Notes: generated from the letters alone by a model not told the origin. 40,595 bases of DNA from Hondaea fermentalgiana (GCA_014084085.1 NPFB01000022.1:374207-414801); one strand, 5' to 3'; shown: positions 9,767 to 19,446, numbered from the stretch's first letter. Translations and numbers: made by a program.

Positions 9767-10451
9767 TCTTAATGCCTTCTTTGCTTGAGTGCGTGCTTGC
9801 TTGCGGCTCACGACCGCCCGTACCCCTACAGCCTCGAAGCCGTCTATGCAAACGCTTGCGATTTGCGGCCCGCTCAGGGGCACCTGCGCCTTTGCACTCC
9901 ACCCGGCGCGCGGAAATCGAGTCTACGGAGCGCGCGCTATGCCAGCGTTGGAGCAAGAAGCGATCAGACGCACAGAGAAACGAAGAGCTAGAGAGTAGCA
10001 TGCTATTTGGCCTTCTCTTTTCCTTCTGATAAATGTGTATTATATCAACCCAAAGGTTACCGGATCTATACTTTCTGTTGCAGGAGAGCGCAGCCCGAAA
10101 GGGCTATAACTGTAAGAGATGGGAATGAAAGAGAGAACGAGTAGCAGTCGGCTGAGATCTAGACCACACGTGTTTGTGCTGTGACATGACATTGGTGGAC
10201 GGGGACAAATCGCGAAAAGGAAAAAAATTGTTGCAAAATTGTTGTCATCTGCAGCAGCTGCGGATGGCTTGTTTTCTGTTTCATTTTAACGAGGAGGCGC
10301 AGAGTGGCTGGGCACTGTATCATGTGCGGAAAAAGTCAGCAGACAGTGCCTGCAACTTCAGGCGTAGTTTTCTGCCGTTTTCTGCTCTTATTTTTGCTTT
10401 TTCATTTTGCTTTCCTCCCCCTCCTTGAATTTGGTGGGTCTTTCAGTAAGG
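9767..10451. promoter_or_regulatory. intergenic region between two minus-strand genes
   Basis: This 685-base space holds the promoter of the Dpy-30 gene (near 9767) and the 3' flank of the histidine kinase (near 10451). The part from about 10010 on is AT-richer than the surroundings. Small ORFs here look random. Confidence 0.55.
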
Positions 10452-13091
10452 TCATGCATCGCCAAGACTTAGCGTCTTGCTAATGGTGACGAAGAGTTCG
10501 TCGCGTTTGACGGGCTTGATAATGTAGTTGTCGCAACCAGCAGCAAGACAGCGGTCGAGGTCACGACCGGAGGAAAATGCAGTGAGCGCGATGATAGGCG
10601 TTCGAGAGCGCTTTTGGGACGCCTCAAGGGTGCGGATCTGTGCGGTGGCGTCGAAGCCATCGAGTCGGGGCATTTGCAGGTCCATGAGGATGAGATCGTA
10701 GGGGGATTGAGCAGGGCGCGTTTTAAACTGCTCGACGGCCTCGATTCCATCTGCGGCAACATCGACCTTGATGGAAGCCTTTTCCAAAAATGCCTTGAAG
10801 ATGAGCTGGTTCACAGAAGTATCCTCGACGAGAAGCACGCGCAAGCCTCGTGAAGCTAGGCCGTGCGTGAGCACAGCGTCTGCAGCTAGCCTTCCAGACT
10901 CGCGGCCAGGTTCGCTGCACTCTTCCAAAAGGTTGGAAAGGCCATTGTTGTAAAGAGCTGGCTTAAGCAGCTTTCCGTCCTCCAGCCTCTCGACGGGCAT
11001 TTCGAGTGTGAAGGCGCTTCCTCTGCCCGGCTCCGAAGTAAGTGTGATCCTGCCATTGAGAAGTGCCGCCAAGCTTCTACTGAGCGGCAGGCCGAGACCA
11101 GTTCCGCCATATTTGCGTGTTGTGGACGTTGTGGCTTGGCGGAATGGCTTGAATATCTTCTCCGCTTGATCCTTTGGAATACCGACGCCAGAATCGATGA
11201 CTTCAAAGTACATCATTGATTGTGGATTCTTGGACGTGTTATTTGCGCCGTCCGGGGCCAGGGGCGTGCCGCGCACACGTAGCGTGATGGTGCCTCCGGG
11301 CCCGGTGAACTTGATTGCATTGCTGACCAAGTTGATAAGAATCTGCGTAAGGCGACCCTGATCCCCGACCACATTGATGGGGACTTCGTCCCTGACGTCG
11401 ACTTCCCACTTGATCTTTTTTGTCATGGCGCGTTCACTTAGGAGCTCATGGACACTTTGTAAAACGTAGAGAAGCTTGAACTCACTGTGCTCGAGATCGA
11501 TGGCATGAGCTTCGACCTTGGCCAGGTCGAGAAAATTGTTGAGCAATTTCAAGAGGACGTCTCCCGATCGTGTGATTTTGTGCACGAGTTCGCGCTGGCT
11601 CGGGGTCAGACCAGTATCAAGAATAAGCTCCGAGAACCCAAGAACAGAAACAAGAGGGGTTCGGATTTCGTGCGTAATGGTCGACATCATGTCCGACTTG
11701 GCCTTGCTCGCGTCCTCAGCGACTGTTCGTGCAACGCGCAGAGCTTTATCGGTAGCGTACTGTTTGGACACATCGCGGAGAATGAGCCGCACGCCGCAAA
11801 AGTCTCCGTCCACCATTTTGGGCGAGGCGCTGACCATGAAGACACGAACGCGGGACGGGGCTTGCGCGTTGATACCTTGATCAAGCTCGATTCGCTGGGC
11901 GCTAGCACCGGCTTCTCCTTTGCTACGAAGTAGCGCGTCGACGTTCGAGGTAATGTCCATCTCGCTGATTCCGGAAATAGGCATTGCCTCTGCCCCACCT
12001 CGAGAGCTCGATGGAGCACTTGAGACAGTCGACTTGCCAGAGAGACTGGCAAGGCTTTTGAAAGCACTCGCGCCACGAGCTTGTGCACCGTTAAGCGATC
12101 CTCCTTGACCACCATCGCTGCAGTCGCTGCCATCGCTGCTGCTGCCGCCGCCGCCCACAAAGTCTTCACCAGGGTCCCCACCTTCCAAAACGCCGCAACT
12201 ATCGCTGCTGCACGAGGAAAGGCTACCCAGGGAGTGCGCGGCGTCGTAAATGCGCGGACGTAATTTGATCTCTTTGTTTGCAATGGTTCCGCCCGATTTC
12301 GTGACGTGAAGTGCGTTGCGAACAATGGCTGCGGCATCGGGGCAAAGGACGTCTGCGAAATGTGCGCCCTCGACAGTTTCGCGCTCCCGGAGAGCGAAGC
12401 TGTCTGTGAAGAGTCGATTTGCCATGACGACCTTTCCCTCGGCGCTTACAAAGGCCAAGAGGTCGGGAACGTCATGGAAGAAATCCTTGTAGAGATCGGC
12501 GCGAGGCACACTTGTCGCAGGGACATTAACCTGCTCCGGGGTCTTGACCTGGCTCTTGACGTTAAGTCGTCTTCGTTTCCCGTCTTCGGAGCCGGAGTGC
12601 GTGTCGCCTCGTCCTTGTTGCTCGTCATGCTGCAGCTCAAGCGATGCCTCTGTGACAGATGAGGAGAGTCGCTTGACGCCAAAGCGTTTCGCCTTGCCGA
12701 CAATGGCTCGCGGAGCCCGAGCTTCAAGTTCACCATCCGAAGCGGAACCGCTTGCTTGCAAAGCTATCAAAGGCCGGCTTGGGAGCTCGAGCGAAGCTTG
12801 TCGGTGTACGTGCGTGGGACCGACCTCTGCCGGCGGCGTCTTGGCCCGTTGGTTGCTCGCAAGAGGTGGCCGACCCGTTTCGCGAGGAGCTCCTTGCGAG
12901 GCGGCGCTAAAGAAAGCGTCTTCGCCGGGCCGTTCGTCCTCTGCGGCCTTCTCCGCTGCCGCGAGCTGCTCGCCCTGGCCCTTGCGCGGCGTCTGCCTCA
13001 CCATCGCGGCGGCGCCCGCGCTTTCCGCGCGCGCGTTCGCGCCAAGGTCGTCGCCGCCCTGCTCCTCGAGCTCCTCAACGAGCTTCCGCAT
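10452..13091 (-). CDS. soluble PAS hybrid histidine kinase
   Basis: 879 aa from the ATG at 13091. A PAS domain begins at about residue 200 and is interrupted by a ~125-residue Ser/Gly-rich insert (about 282-407), ending at about 445. HisKA follows with the phospho-acceptor His474 in THEIRTP. The HATPase_c domain has N-box Asn587/Asn591, G1 box DSGVGIP (Asp633) and G2 box GGTGLGLPL (from 662). A receiver domain (750-874) has Glu756/Asp757, phospho-acceptor Asp804 in LMDLQMP, Thr837 and Lys859 in IIKPVK. All catalytic residues are present. No transmembrane segment is visible, so it should sense a cytosolic ligand, redox state or light and pass phosphate to an unseen phosphotransfer protein. The frame stays open upstream to about 13685 but has no ATG, so an upstream spliced exon is possible. 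Confidence 0.93.
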   Translation of the reverse strand: MRKLVEELEEQGGDDLGANARAESAGAAAMVRQTPRKGQGEQLAAAEKAAEDERPGEDAFFSAASQGAPRETGRPPLASNQRAKTPPAEVGPTHVHRQASLELPSRPLIALQASGSASDGELEARAPRAIVGKAKRFGVKRLSSSVTEASLELQHDEQQGRGDTHSGSEDGKRRRLNVKSQVKTPEQVNVPATSVPRADLYKDFFHDVPDLLAFVSAEGKVVMANRLFTDSFALRERETVEGAHFADVLCPDAAAIVRNALHVTKSGGTIANKEIKLRPRIYDAAHSLGSLSSCSSDSCGVLEGGDPGEDFVGGGGSSSDGSDCSDGGQGGSLNGAQARGASAFKSLASLSGKSTVSSAPSSSRGGAEAMPISGISEMDITSNVDALLRSKGEAGASAQRIELDQGINAQAPSRVRVFMVSASPKMVDGDFCGVRLILRDVSKQYATDKALRVARTVAEDASKAKSDMMSTITHEIRTPLVSVLGFSELILDTGLTPSQRELVHKITRSGDVLLKLLNNFLDLAKVEAHAIDLEHSEFKLLYVLQSVHELLSERAMTKKIKWEVDVRDEVPINVVGDQGRLTQILINLVSNAIKFTGPGGTITLRVRGTPLAPDGANNTSKNPQSMMYFEVIDSGVGIPKDQAEKIFKPFRQATTSTTRKYGGTGLGLPLSRSLAALLNGRITLTSEPGRGSAFTLEMPVERLEDGKLLKPALYNNGLSNLLEECSEPGRESGRLAADAVLTHGLASRGLRVLLVEDTSVNQLIFKAFLEKASIKVDVAADGIEAVEQFKTRPAQSPYDLILMDLQMPRLDGFDATAQIRTLEASQKRSRTPIIALTAFSSGRDLDRCLAAGCDNYIIKPVKRDELFVTISKTLSLGDA

Positions 13092-13579
13092 CGCGTCGAC
13101 CTCCTTCTCCGCCACCTCACTCAACCTCGCGGTCTCGCGCTCGCCGCCGCCGCGCCTGCGCCGCCGCCGCTGCGCGCCCCGCGGGCCTTGCCCTCGCGCG
13201 CGAGATCTGCTCGCGCGCTTGCTGCGCTTGCTGGCCGCGCGCACGGCCTCGCGCGGCGAGCTTACTTGGGTAATCGGCGTGAAAAATTCCGCGCCGCCAA
13301 CCAGCGGCCAGGCACCCGCCGCGGCCGCCTCCTTCCTGCGTCCGCCCGCGGCCCGGGGCCGCTCGCTCGAGCCCGCCCGCTCGCCGCCGCCTCGCTTCTG
13401 CTGGCCCTCGCTGGCCCCGCTCGCCTCGCGCGCCTCGCTAGTCTCGCTTGCGTCGCGCTCGCGCCGCGGCGGCCTCGCTGGGCGCGCGGCGCAAGAGCCT
13501 CCGCGTGTTGGGTCTGCTTGAGGCTGCTTGAGCTGCCTGAGAGTGCCTCCGTGCAGAGGCCCACGTATTTGGCAAGCTA

Positions 13580-13599
13580 TAGCTTTCCGGCGAAAGCTA
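13580..13599. repeat. 8-bp inverted repeat with CGGC loop
   Basis: TAGCTTTC, the loop CGGC, then GAAAGCTA form a perfect 8-bp stem. It overlaps the first of two copies of GCTAGCTTTGC (13596-13606 and 13620-13630). Position relative to transcription is unknown. Confidence 0.85.
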
Positions 13600-14413
13600 G
13601 CTTTGCATTCGCAAAAGCCGCTAGCTTTGCGCTGCGGGGTCGCTTGCAGGTGCGGGGCCAGGGGCGCGATCCCCAGCCAGCACAAAACCCGTCACTTGGC
13701 AAGGAGCTTGGGGAACATACTGCTTGTTTACCAAAGCTATAGGCGCTTTTATTCCCCGAAAACCTGAATCTCCAGTCATAAATTCCGCCAGTGACGTTTA
13801 AGGGGTTAAGTACCTCCCGCACCCCCCTTCCCCCCCCCCCAGCGCCTCCTCACCAACCCCCCACATTCCCCTTGCTTATTTTTTTAAAAAAAATTAGGCA
13901 AAGGGACGCAAAACGAACGGACAAGGGCCGCGTCCCATGTGGATCGGCAGCCCTGTAATGAAGCGGTCATACAAAGCAACTGACATCCCCCTCCAGCGAT
14001 GGCCCGCAGCGAGCTTCTTCTTAGGGGCGATGTAGATCAAGTCCATGTGAGGCATGAGCCCCGCAGCATGCCCACACCTGGCCCGGGTCCGCCGTGGCGG
14101 CAGTGGCCGCGTGGCAGCCATGGTGCAGGGACGCTGCCTCCGGTGTTCCCGAGCGATTCTGGGGCGCGCTTCGCCGGCTTGGTCAGCCTGCTCTGGTGGC
14201 TGCGCTGCTGCTGGACAGCGCCCCGGCTAGCTGGCTGGCTCGGTCGGTCGCCATGGTCGGTGGTCTGCGTAAGGCCGCAGCACCAGCCCAGCAGTGGCTG
14301 GTGCCAAGCCAGCATCCACAGCAACAAGCTGCAAGCAACTGCAAGCAAGCTAGCTAGCTCGGTTGAGCAAGAAGCTTTTTTGTTTTGAGCATGGTGGCGA
14401 GCCAGCTTGTTTG

Positions 14414-14453
14414 AGCAAGCAAGCAAGCAAGCAAGCGAGCAAGCAAGCGAGCA
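14414..14453. repeat. AAGC/GAGC tetranucleotide repeat
   Basis: About ten GCAA or GCGA units in tandem, some 250 bases upstream of the AP2-exonuclease ATG. Same repeat class as 591-620. Confidence 0.9.
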
Positions 14454-14706
14454 ACCATGGCAAGTCAGGAATCGTGTCCAAACGCAAGCACAAGCAAGGT
14501 ATAGGTAAGATAGCGAGGAACGCTAGGAAATGAGCACCCCCGTGTCAAGGAGCGCAGGTCCAATCGTTGCGGGCGTCCGTTCGTTTTATGTGTCGCGCCA
14601 ACCGCCGCACCTTTCATCGTTGAAGATAGATATTACACCACTTTAGCCACGGATACCATGCTGTAAAAAGGCCCGCCCCGTACAAGGGTCGGGGTCTTGG
14701 TTGGCC

Positions 14707-17169
14707 ATGCAACTAGCTCTGGGAACTCGACGACTCGACGAGCGCCTTGCTAGCGAGGCGAGCAAACCGGTGGCGCTGGCTGGGACGGGCGCGTGGAGGG
14801 CGGCCTTGGGAGCGCTGAGGACAATGTCGGAGAAGGAGATCAAAGAGCTGCAGCGCAAGTTCACTGGCGTGGTGTTCCACAAGCAGGAGAAAAAATGGCG
14901 CGCAAGGTACTACAGGAATGACGGCAAGCGGAGCTGGCTCAAGTCGCTCTACCCGACAGCAGAGAAGGCCGCGAGGGCGTACGATGCCGCCGTGCTCGAA
15001 GACGGTCTTCCTGCGCAGCCTCTTAATTTTGTCAGCCCCGAAGACCGCCTCGCTGCGGAGAAGAAGCGGGCGGCAGCGGCCCTAAGGACGGCCTCGGCAA
15101 CCCCTCAAGGAGGCTTTGGATCCCTTTCAGACCTCGTGCGGTCCGCGTCAACGTTGACGGCACCCAAGCCGCAGCAGCAGCCCGGGCAGCAACCGCAACA
15201 ACAGCATAAGCAGCAACAGCAGCATCAATCGCGAACCCCGCTGCGCTCGCAAATGTCCAATGCGAATCCTGCGACGGTCACCGGAGCCAAGCGCAAGAGG
15301 CCGATCGAGGAGCCTGCGGCCGCACCAGAGCCCACGCAGTCGGGCCAGGTTGTCGCTGCTGAAGGTCTTGCAAACAAACGACGCGCCAAGAAAAAGCAAC
15401 GGCGCGAGCGACAACGTGACAATAAGCGTCAGCAAGATGACCCTGCCGCTGCATCGGCAAAGGCGAAAGCAGACTTGGCGCTGGAATCCCAGCACGCCGC
15501 CAAGGCTGCCGCGGAGGCTGCGGTAGCGAACAAGCCTCTCATTCAAACCCTTCGCGCGCGACCTGTACGTCTGGCGGAACACGCACCACCAAAGTCAGTC
15601 GATCGCAAAATGTTCAAAACTACCGAGGGTATGGACGAGGCCGCCACATGGAGCACGCGGCGGCCGCAAGCACGTCCGAAGCTGGACGCGAGCAAGATCG
15701 ACAATGAACCGATGCGCGATGTTGTGGATCTCGTGGAGCTCACGAGCACCGAGCCAAGCTGGGCTCGTTACTACGACCCTTTGCTGGAACGTTTTGACAA
15801 GGAAAACTGGATCGAAACCAAGGCTACGACGAAAACGAGAACGCAAGGAGACGAAGACATGGACGACGACGACGACGATAAAGGGGCCAAGCCCCCCCGT
15901 TTGTTTGGTCTCGATTGCGAGATGGTCCTGTGCAAGCCTGCCACACAGGTTGATGACGCAAATGTACAGCCGGCCTCTGTGCTGGCCCGCGTGAGTCTCG
16001 TTGAGTGCACACCGACGCGAGATGGTGCTTTCGGCACCAAGGCGGAGTTCAAGATCCTCTTTGATGAGTACGTCAAGATTCCCGACACTTTGCAAGTGGT
16101 GGATTTGCTCACGCATGTGAGTGGTATTGAGCAAAAGCACCTCGATGAGGCCAAACTTTCGTTTGAAGAAGCCCAGAATCTTGTGACAGATCACGTTCGA
16201 AGCACGGATATTGTGGTGGGCCACTCGCTTTGGTCTGACTACGGTGCACTGTGTCTCTGGCACGGCAATACTGTGGACACCACTGCGCTTTGCGGCGTCC
16301 GAAATCTGCCTCACATGACGCTCTCCCTCAAGGACGCAGCTGTGGCGGTTTTGCATGATCAGCGCGAGTTGGAGCAATTTCAGGAAAGTGGCGAGGCGCA
16401 CGATAGTGTTGCGGATGCAGAATGGTCGATTCGCGTCATGTTCAAGCTTTTGGAGCTGTCCAAGTCGCGCAAGGTGGCCCTGCCGTACCTTTTCAAGAAG
16501 ATTCCGGACCGCTATCGCGCGCGACTCACCTTTCATCTACTTCCGGTGAGCGCAGACGAAGATGGAGTTCGCGCGCTGGTGAGCGAGCGTCTGCCTGAGG
16601 ATGTTAAGGCAGACGAGACGACCATGGAGGTGCGTCAGATCCGCTGGAGTGAGCGAAGAGATGGTTCCAAGGTGGGTTCTGTCGTCGTGGACATGGCATC
16701 GCCGGAGCTTGCGCACAAGGTGTTCGAGGCGCTTCCATGCGTGCAGACGGGTTGCGGTGGTTTTGATAACTCGCCGCCCAGTTGCGCGGCGGGTTGGCCT
16801 GATCGGCAAGGCATGCCTCGTAAGCTGGTGCGCGCGCCTTCTGCGCCCGAGGAGTTTCTCACTTGCGAGGTGATTAGCTACTTTCCGATGAACCTTCAGT
16901 ACACGCGCACCATGCGCATTCGTACGAGCGTGCTCGGACGGCTCATGGGACCTTCGGGCCGGATTGTCCTTATGATCCAGCAGGTCTGTGGCGCGCGTAT
17001 TGTCATTACCAGACAACCTGACAAGAATTGCGAAGACCCTCGCTACCGCACGGCTGCTCAGATTCAGGTGGCTGCCGACGCGCAGTCCAAGCTGGAGCAG
17101 GCTATTCAGATGGTCCACAGCGCTCTCAAGAATGAGCTTACCGTGCAGAAGAAGCCTCAGGCCTATTGA
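14707..17169 (+). CDS. AP2 domain - DEDDh RNA exonuclease - KH domain fusion
   Basis: 820 aa from ATG 14707; ATG 14824 (residue 40, in good context) is an alternative giving 781 aa. Residues about 51-108 are an AP2/ERF DNA-binding domain: FTGVVFHKQEKKWRARYY, the WL pair, TAEKAARAYDAA and LNF match the family consensus. A Gln-rich and basic, NLS-like linker follows (KRKRP, KRRAKKKQRR). From about 396 there is a DnaQ-fold exonuclease of the REXO1/ISG20 type: LDCEM (Asp403, Glu405), GHSLWSDYGAL (Asp511), VDTTAL, and HDSVADA (His565, Asp570), the full DEDDh set. A ferredoxin-like, perhaps RRM segment (about 605-680) precedes a KH domain with GPSG loop (748-751). I infer a nuclear RNA 3'-end exonuclease tethered to DNA or structured RNA. 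The domain combination is not one I know. Confidence 0.9.
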   Translation: MQLALGTRRLDERLASEASKPVALAGTGAWRAALGALRTMSEKEIKELQRKFTGVVFHKQEKKWRARYYRNDGKRSWLKSLYPTAEKAARAYDAAVLEDGLPAQPLNFVSPEDRLAAEKKRAAAALRTASATPQGGFGSLSDLVRSASTLTAPKPQQQPGQQPQQQHKQQQQHQSRTPLRSQMSNANPATVTGAKRKRPIEEPAAAPEPTQSGQVVAAEGLANKRRAKKKQRRERQRDNKRQQDDPAAASAKAKADLALESQHAAKAAAEAAVANKPLIQTLRARPVRLAEHAPPKSVDRKMFKTTEGMDEAATWSTRRPQARPKLDASKIDNEPMRDVVDLVELTSTEPSWARYYDPLLERFDKENWIETKATTKTRTQGDEDMDDDDDDKGAKPPRLFGLDCEMVLCKPATQVDDANVQPASVLARVSLVECTPTRDGAFGTKAEFKILFDEYVKIPDTLQVVDLLTHVSGIEQKHLDEAKLSFEEAQNLVTDHVRSTDIVVGHSLWSDYGALCLWHGNTVDTTALCGVRNLPHMTLSLKDAAVAVLHDQRELEQFQESGEAHDSVADAEWSIRVMFKLLELSKSRKVALPYLFKKIPDRYRARLTFHLLPVSADEDGVRALVSERLPEDVKADETTMEVRQIRWSERRDGSKVGSVVVDMASPELAHKVFEALPCVQTGCGGFDNSPPSCAAGWPDRQGMPRKLVRAPSAPEEFLTCEVISYFPMNLQYTRTMRIRTSVLGRLMGPSGRIVLMIQQVCGARIVITRQPDKNCEDPRYRTAAQIQVAADAQSKLEQAIQMVHSALKNELTVQKKPQAY

Positions 17170-17597
17170 TTCATCCCCCATTTTTTCTTTTTTCTCACTT
17201 TTGTCGCAAGAAACATCAAGAAGTCCGCAGCAGAGTCATTACTTCGCCGTTCCACCAATCAATCAGCTTGGCCGTCCGTCATCGGCGACCTTTTTTCACC
17301 ATCTCATTACGGTGGCTGGCTCGAACTTTTTGACTTCCTTGATGGCCAGCTGTCCACCCTTTGCTATCCATCCATCCATCCATCCATCCATCCATCCACC
17401 AAACATCCATCCATTCATTCCCATCGTCCCTCCAGGTCAGTCAAGCCGGTCCGGAGGGGAGGCTTTCTGGCTCTCTCCCCTCCGTCTCGACTCCGCAGTC
17501 GCCGACCATCCACGTGCTGCCACGCGCCCGGTGTCCCCCGGAGCGCCGCCTCCACTCATCAATGGAGCTTTTGCGTTGTGCCCGGGCTTGACTTCTC
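17170..17597. other. 3' flank with CCAT microsatellite
   Basis: The region downstream of the AP2-exonuclease gene contains a CCAT repeat at 17366-17398. I see no convincing gene. Confidence 0.5.
17366..17398. repeat. CCAT tetranucleotide microsatellite
   Basis: Eight tandem ATCC/CCAT units, about 200 bases downstream of the AP2-exonuclease stop. Confidence 0.95.
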
Positions 17598-18053
17598 TCA
17601 CCTCACCTTTTTACGCGCCGCCGACGGCTCGGACGCTTCGGAGTCGCTCGGGTTGCTGTTGGTCGTTCTCGTTTCGATTGCAGCTGCCACACCACCGGCG
17701 ATGATGTCATGATTCTTGACAATGAAATCAGTGGCGAGAAGCTGTATAGCGGCTAGCGTAGCAACGACGAAGGCTAAAGCTCCTAGAAGGCGGGACCGAG
17801 GTGCTGCGCAGCTGCGCTGCCCTGCAGGCGCTGCACATCTTCCGACTCGACTCGACTCGACTCGATCGCCCCCGGCAGCCCTCGCCCACGCCGGCCGGCT
17901 GCGGCGTGCGAGCTCGTGGCCTCGCTGTCGAGCCCGTCGCCTCGCGTCGTGGCCTTTCCTTTTACGGCGAGAATCTTTCTGCAGATCCCCGGGGCCCCCG
18001 GCCGCAGCCGTTGCTTGAGCATCCGCATCGCATCGCATCGCAACGCATCGCAT
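17598..18053 (-). CDS. candidate small single-pass membrane protein
   Basis: Weak call, 151 codons. The C-terminal half looks coding: a ~23-residue hydrophobic helix (LLGALAFVVATLAAIQLL) is followed by DFIVKNHDIIAGGVAAAIE and a polar Ser/Glu tail with basic end. Base composition there is milder than in the flanks. The N-terminal half is Arg/Ala-rich, and its start codons lie in a GCATC microsatellite (18019-18060), so the true first exon may lie elsewhere. If real it is a small membrane protein of unknown role. It could equally be chance. Confidence 0.28.
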   Translation of the reverse strand: MRCVAMRCDADAQATAAAGGPGDLQKDSRRKRKGHDARRRARQRGHELARRSRPAWARAAGGDRVESSRVGRCAAPAGQRSCAAPRSRLLGALAFVVATLAAIQLLATDFIVKNHDIIAGGVAAAIETRTTNSNPSDSEASEPSAARKKVR

Positions 18054-18060
18054 CGCATTG
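18019..18060. repeat. GCATC/GCAAC pentanucleotide microsatellite
   Basis: About eight near-perfect five-base units, overlapping the putative start of the small membrane-protein ORF. Confidence 0.9.
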
Positions 18061-18387
18061 CACTGCGTAGCGCATCATCGCGCATCATCGCTTGGCTTGG
18101 CGTCGCTCGTGTCGGCGGCATCGCAATGTATCACGTCTCCTCCACCTCCGCGCGAGCGAGCGTTGTCGCGTCCTGCAGCCCTGGCTGAGACTCGCTCGAG
18201 CCGACACCGCCTGCTACGGGCCCCCCTCTGCACCTGCAGCGCGGCCCCTGCCTCCCGAAGCTCGGGGTGGAGTGCGGCCATGCACGACCGCCGTGCCGTC
18301 CGCGACGTCCTTGGCGTCCTCCTCGCCGCGCTCCATGCCGCTCTGCTCCGCGTCCTTGGCGCCGGCGCTGCCGCCGTTCAAATCCTT

Positions 18388-18451
18388 GGATTCAAACCCA
18401 TCCTCGGACTCGGATTCAAACGCCCCGGATTTCAAATCCTAGGATTTCAAA
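18388..18451. repeat. four GGATT(T)CAAA motifs with a 14-bp palindrome
   Basis: GGATTCAAA occurs at 18388 and 18412, and GGATTTCAAA at 18427 and 18442. The last two flank and overlap the perfect palindrome AAATCCTAGGATTT (18434-18447). Confidence 0.85.
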
Positions 18452-19081
18452 AATTTCTACCTTTTCTTCGCATTTCAAATCTTTCGCCTCGCCTTTCTCG
18501 CCTCTGCTCTCTGCTCGCCGCCGCGACACGGCGCCGGTGCCAGTGGTGTGGAGTGCGGCGGAGCGCTGGAGCGGCCGCTGCCGCAGCCAGTCGCCAGCCT
18601 CCGTGGCGACCACTCTTTGTTTCTTTCTCTGCACTGCACTGCACTGCCGGCGAAAAAGTGAGTCCCTGCTTGCCTGCCTGCCAGCCACCGACTGACAGTG
18701 ACTTATACCTACAAACTTCTCTTTCCAAAACCTTGCCTGCAGTTGGCCCAGGCTGTTTGCTTGATATTTCGATTCAAACCGCCACTGCAACAAAAAATCC
18801 GAAAAAAAGAAGATGAAGAAGGGCTTTTCCTCCTGCTTGTTGCTGTTGAAGTTTGGGTGGATATTTTTTTTCCCGGTTTCCTTTTCTTTTCATCTGCTCT
18901 CCCCCTCTCTGCCTCCACTGCGCCGCGGGCGAGAGAGAGAGAGCAGAGCAGACTCCGAACCCCGTCTGCCTCTCGCGCAGACCGACAGGTACGTGCGACC
19001 CGCGCCCGCGCGCCCGCGGCCGCAGCGCGGCGGCCCTCGCCTCGCATGCCCGCGCGCCCCTTCCCCACGCCCGCGTCCCCT

Positions 19082-19181
19082 NNNNNNNNNNNNNNNNNNN
19101 NNNNNNNNNNNNNNNNNNNNNNNNNNNNNNNNNNNNNNNNNNNNNNNNNNNNNNNNNNNNNNNNNNNNNNNNNNNNNNNNN
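19082..19181. other. assembly gap (100 N)
   Basis: Exactly 100 unknown bases, typical of a scaffold gap of unspecified length. ORFs that run through it are not reliable. Confidence 0.99.
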
Positions 19182-19446
19182 CGAAGTAGAAGACGGTATT
19201 GTTGATACTGAACTCAAGACGGGCAGGCGTCGCCGTCGTCTTCTTTGCCACCGCGCACGGCGCCGCACTCGAGGACGAGTGAATAAATGGAATGAAGCAA
19301 AGGGGAAAAGAGAAAAGGATGGAGGACTGACGACCACGCATTTTGCTTGCTTGCTTATTTATCTTGACGTAGCCAGCGAAGCCGAGCTTTCGCCTCGCCT
19401 CGCCTCACCACCAACCCGTTAAACCCGTCTCGAGAGAACCGGCACA

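Larger units (their letters stand above)
13092..14706. promoter_or_regulatory. divergent intergenic region, GC-rich then repeat-rich
   Basis: This is the space between the histidine kinase and AP2-exonuclease genes. The part next to the kinase (13092-13550) is extremely GC-rich and stays open in the kinase frame; it is either 5' UTR or part of an upstream exon. At 13580-13630 there is a small hairpin and a direct repeat of GCTAGCTTTGC. Homopolymer C and A runs lie near 13823-13895. An AAGC repeat is at 14414-14453. Confidence 0.5.
18054..19446. promoter_or_regulatory. upstream region of the H+-pyrophosphatase gene
   Basis: This 1.4-kb stretch has no convincing gene. It contains a cluster of GGATT(T)CAAA motifs (18388-18451), a purine-rich AAAAAAAGAAGATGAAGAAG tract near 18800 and the assembly gap. 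A consensus-like donor CAG/GTACGT near 18981 could end a non-coding first exon of the pyrophosphatase gene, but the gap hides the rest. Confidence 0.45.

Noticed and set aside
8186..9772. 528-codon open frame antisense to the Dpy-30 protein
   Set aside because: The sense frame has a recognisable domain and coding composition. The antisense frame is Leu/Gly/Phe-rich as expected from reversed Glu/Ala codons.
12544..13742. Two plus-strand ORFs opposite the histidine kinase N-terminus
   Set aside because: Arg/Ala/Ser/Pro-rich random composition in very GC-rich DNA, overlapping a clear coding frame or its leader.
18376..18451. Possible tRNA B-box-like TTCAAATCC
   Set aside because: No matching A box, acceptor stem or cloverleaf could be found around it.
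18813..19422. ORFs reading through the run of N
   Set aside because: The translated product includes unknown residues; the flanking pieces are not recognisable and the gap length is arbitrary.
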